Source of the DNA: Acidimicrobiaceae bacterium
GTDB lineage: Bacteria > Actinomycetota > Acidimicrobiia > Acidimicrobiales > UBA8190
DNA: 15,112 nucleotides
NCBI GenBank assembly: GCA_003131945.1
Contig: PKWD01000216.1
Coordinates: forward strand, 1-15,112
Reading direction: 5' to 3'
Shown here: positions 13,227 through 15,112 of the stretch, one piece after another
Numbering within the stretch: position 1 is the first letter of the stretch
Layout: the number at the start of each line of letters is the position of its first letter
Position numbers and translations under genes: made by a program
Notes under the pieces: generated by a model
The model's database searches: none
Seen by the model: only the letters and a program-made list of their open reading frames with translations
Told to the model about the DNA's origin: nothing

Positions 13227-14425
13227 CCACGGGTACCGTCCTCCCCCTGCAATACAGCCCGTACGACTACCAGATGCACGAAGACCCGTATCCCACCTAC
13301 GCCCGGATGCGCGACGAGGCCCCGCTCTACCGCAACGACGATCTCGACTTCTGGGCCCTGTCCCGTCATGAGGATGTGCTCACGGCCTTCCGGAACCCGG
13401 CCCAGCTGTCGAATCGTTTCGGAGTCTCCCTCGACCCCGCCGCCTACGGGCCCGACGCCCATCGCGCCATGTCGTTCCTGGCCATGGACCCGCCCCGCCA
13501 CACCCGGATGCGCTCGCTCGTCTCCAAGGCGTTCACCCCCCGCCGCGTGGCCGAGCTCGAGGAAGGTGTGCGGAAGCTGGCCGTCGAGCATGTCGACGCC
13601 GCCGTCGAACACGACACCTTCGACTTCGTGGCCGACTTCGCCGGTCTGCTGCCCATGGACGTCATCTCGGAGATGATCGGAGTTCCCCGTGCCGACCGAG
13701 CCGAGCTCCGGCGTTTGGCCGATCTCCTCATGCACCGCGTCGAGGGACTCAACGACGTCCCACCCGAAGGTGTCGAAGCCGCTTTCGCCATGGCCGGGTA
13801 CTTCGGCGAGATGGTGCGCATCCGACGGACCCGGCCGTCGGACGACCTCACCTCGGCGCTTCTGTGCGCTGACCTCGGAGGGGACCGGCTCATCGACGAC
13901 GAGATCATCTCGTTTCTCTTCCTGATGGTCGTGGCCGGCAACGAGACGACCACCAAACTGCTGGCCAACGCCTGGTACTGGGGCTGGCGGTTCCCCGACG
14001 AACGGGCGAAGGTCTTCGCCGACCCGGGCCGGATCCCCGACTGGGTTGAGGAGACGTTGCGCTTCGACACCTCGTCGCAGATGCTCTTGCGGGTGACGAC
14101 CGGCGACGTCGAGCTCCACGGCCGGGTCCTGCCCGACGGTGAACGGGTGCTCCTGCTCGTCGGCTCGGCCAACCGCGACCCCCGTTGCTTTCCCGACCCC
14201 GATCGCTACGACGTCGACCGTGACACCTCGAAGCTCGTCAGCTTCGGGAGCGGCCGCCACTTCTGCCTGGGCGCCGCCCTAGCCCGCCTGGAGGGTCGGG
14301 TCGGTCTGCAGGAGCTTCTGAAGCGGATCGACGGCTACGAGATTGACCCGGGGGGCGTCGACCGGGTGCACTCCATCAATGTGCGGGGCTTCGCCCGCCT
14401 GGTCACCGCAGTGTCGGTTCATTGA
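13223..14425 (+). CDS. Cytochrome P450 (bacterial soluble, class I type)
   Basis: This 400-residue heme monooxygenase of standard bacterial length inserts oxygen into an unknown, probably hydrophobic substrate. Motifs: MDPPRHTRMRSLV at 88-100 (C-helix), I-helix AGNETT at 238-243, ExxR as E277-TL-R280, and the heme loop FGSGRHFCLG at 341-350 with axial Cys348. The usual I-helix acidic-Thr pair is present (E241, T242). There is no N-terminal membrane anchor. No ferredoxin or ferredoxin reductase gene is visible in the window, so electrons must come from elsewhere or from beyond the right edge. The ATG overlaps the TetR stop (ATGA) and the SDR follows 17 bases after, so both are co-transcribed. 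The P450 subfamily cannot be assigned by eye. Confidence 0.96.
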   Translation: MTTGTVLPLQYSPYDYQMHEDPYPTYARMRDEAPLYRNDDLDFWALSRHEDVLTAFRNPAQLSNRFGVSLDPAAYGPDAHRAMSFLAMDPPRHTRMRSLVSKAFTPRRVAELEEGVRKLAVEHVDAAVEHDTFDFVADFAGLLPMDVISEMIGVPRADRAELRRLADLLMHRVEGLNDVPPEGVEAAFAMAGYFGEMVRIRRTRPSDDLTSALLCADLGGDRLIDDEIISFLFLMVVAGNETTTKLLANAWYWGWRFPDERAKVFADPGRIPDWVEETLRFDTSSQMLLRVTTGDVELHGRVLPDGERVLLLVGSANRDPRCFPDPDRYDVDRDTSKLVSFGSGRHFCLGAALARLEGRVGLQELLKRIDGYEIDPGGVDRVHSINVRGFARLVTAVSVH

Positions 14426-14442
14426 GCGCCGCGGAGTCGCTC

Positions 14443-15112
14443 ATGTCCCGGTACATACCCCATCCCGAACGTCGTCCCGCCATCGTCACCGGCGCCTCGT
14501 CGGGAATCGGTCTCGCCACCGCCCGGGCCCTCGCCGCCCGGGGTCACCCGGTCGTTCTCGGTGCTCGACGAGTGTCGCGATGCGAGGAGTTCGCCCTCGA
14601 GATTTCCAAGGACGGAGGAGAGGCCCGCGCCTTCGAGCTCGACTTGGCCGACCAGGGGTCGATCGCGTCATTCGTCGAGAGAGCAGGCGACGCCGTCGGG
14701 GACATCGACGTCCTCGTCTCGTGTGCCGGGCAGAACCTCCCGGACTCGACGGTCGACACATCGCCGGGTGCCTTCGCCACCATGATGGGGGTCAACGTGA
14801 TCGGCCCCCATGAGATGGTCGGTCTGTTGATGCCGGGAATGGTCGGGCGCCACCACGGCGACATGGTCTTCGTCACTTCCGAGTCCGTGCGCTCCCCCCG
14901 CCCGCTCAACAAGGCCTATGTGGCGTCGAAATGGGGTCTCGAGGGCTACGCCCGCACCCTCCAGATGGAGCTCGAGGGTACGGGGGTACGCGCCTCCATC
15001 GTGCAGCCCGGCCAGACGCTGTCCGAGATGGGCTCGGACTGGGACGGCGAGGCCACCACTGAGATCCTCGACCTCTGGGTGCGTTGGGGCTTGGCCCGCC
15101 ACAGCCACTTCA
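14443..15112 (+). CDS. Short-chain dehydrogenase/reductase, NADP-preferring, cut by the window end
   Basis: The frame is open to the last base, so 223 N-terminal residues are seen and the C-terminus is missing. Motifs: TGASSGIG at 16-23, ARR at 41-43 after the second strand (Arg pair suggests NADP), SCAG at 93-96 in place of the usual NNAG, Asn118, and catalytic Ser146, Tyr159 and Lys163 (YVASK). PGQTLSEM at about 189-196 fits the substrate-loop region. The ATG at 14443 has GCGGAG six bases upstream; a TTG at 14422 overlapping the P450 stop would add seven residues but has no ribosome site. Following the P450, it may oxidise the alcohol the P450 makes. Its different cofactor preference from the SDR at 8306-9064 suggests a different step. 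Confidence 0.9.
   Translation, partial: MSRYIPHPERRPAIVTGASSGIGLATARALAARGHPVVLGARRVSRCEEFALEISKDGGEARAFELDLADQGSIASFVERAGDAVGDIDVLVSCAGQNLPDSTVDTSPGAFATMMGVNVIGPHEMVGLLMPGMVGRHHGDMVFVTSESVRSPRPLNKAYVASKWGLEGYARTLQMELEGTGVRASIVQPGQTLSEMGSDWDGEATTEILDLWVRWGLARHSHF

Noticed and set aside
1..15112. CRISPR arrays, insertion sequences, integrase or attachment sites
   Set aside because: No regularly spaced repeats, transposase motifs or flanking terminal inverted repeats were seen on either strand.

Overview
The window is a high-GC actinobacterial chromosome segment. Supporting signs are GTG starts, long runs of ATGA/GTGA-overlapping genes, a sigma-factor/ABC module, a YkcB-type GT39 with a GT2-GtrA partner, and a large oxidoreductase cluster. 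An uncultured Acidimicrobiia-like or other environmental Actinomycetota is my best guess, but nothing here fixes the lineage. No rRNA, tRNA, CRISPR array or intact mobile element was seen.

Layout. (1) 1-3920, plus strand: the 3' end of a sigma-70/ECF sigma factor gene, then four membrane or transport genes (six-helix membrane protein, ABC ATPase, ABC-2-like permease with a large extracytoplasmic domain, small membrane protein). Every junction overlaps by 1-4 bases, so this is one translationally coupled operon: a sigma-linked ABC exporter of unknown substrate. (2) 3921-4786: an interval without an intact gene, holding a broken piece of an Ig-like (invasin/adhesin type) repeat protein; it looks like a decayed breakpoint between conserved blocks. 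(3) 4787-8202, minus strand: a GT2-GtrA fusion glycosyltransferase and a GT39/YkcB-like membrane glycosyltransferase overlapping by ATGA, a polyprenyl-phosphate-sugar system for the cell envelope. (4) 8285-8305: a GC-rich hairpin directly after the next operon's last stop codon, separating it from the glycosyltransferase pair. (5) 8306-11846, minus strand: beta-hydroxyacid dehydrogenase, aldehyde dehydrogenase, carboxymuconolactone-decarboxylase-like protein and SDR. (6) 11926-15112, plus strand: protein of unknown function, TetR regulator, cytochrome P450 and a second SDR (cut by the window end).

Blocks 5 and 6 are divergent from a roughly 80-base region that carries three TTGCCGGA direct repeats, a perfect 12-base palindrome inside a likely leaderless promoter, and a second inverted repeat. 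With a TetR gene in the plus-strand operon, the simplest reading is one inducible catabolic locus: P450 hydroxylation followed by SDR, beta-hydroxyacid dehydrogenase and aldehyde dehydrogenase oxidation of an unidentified hydrophobic (terpenoid, steroid-like, alicyclic or aromatic) substrate. The most novel elements are the 228-residue Cys/His-rich protein that opens the plus operon, the operator region, and the sigma-ABC module in which a six-helix membrane protein sits where an anti-sigma factor is expected.
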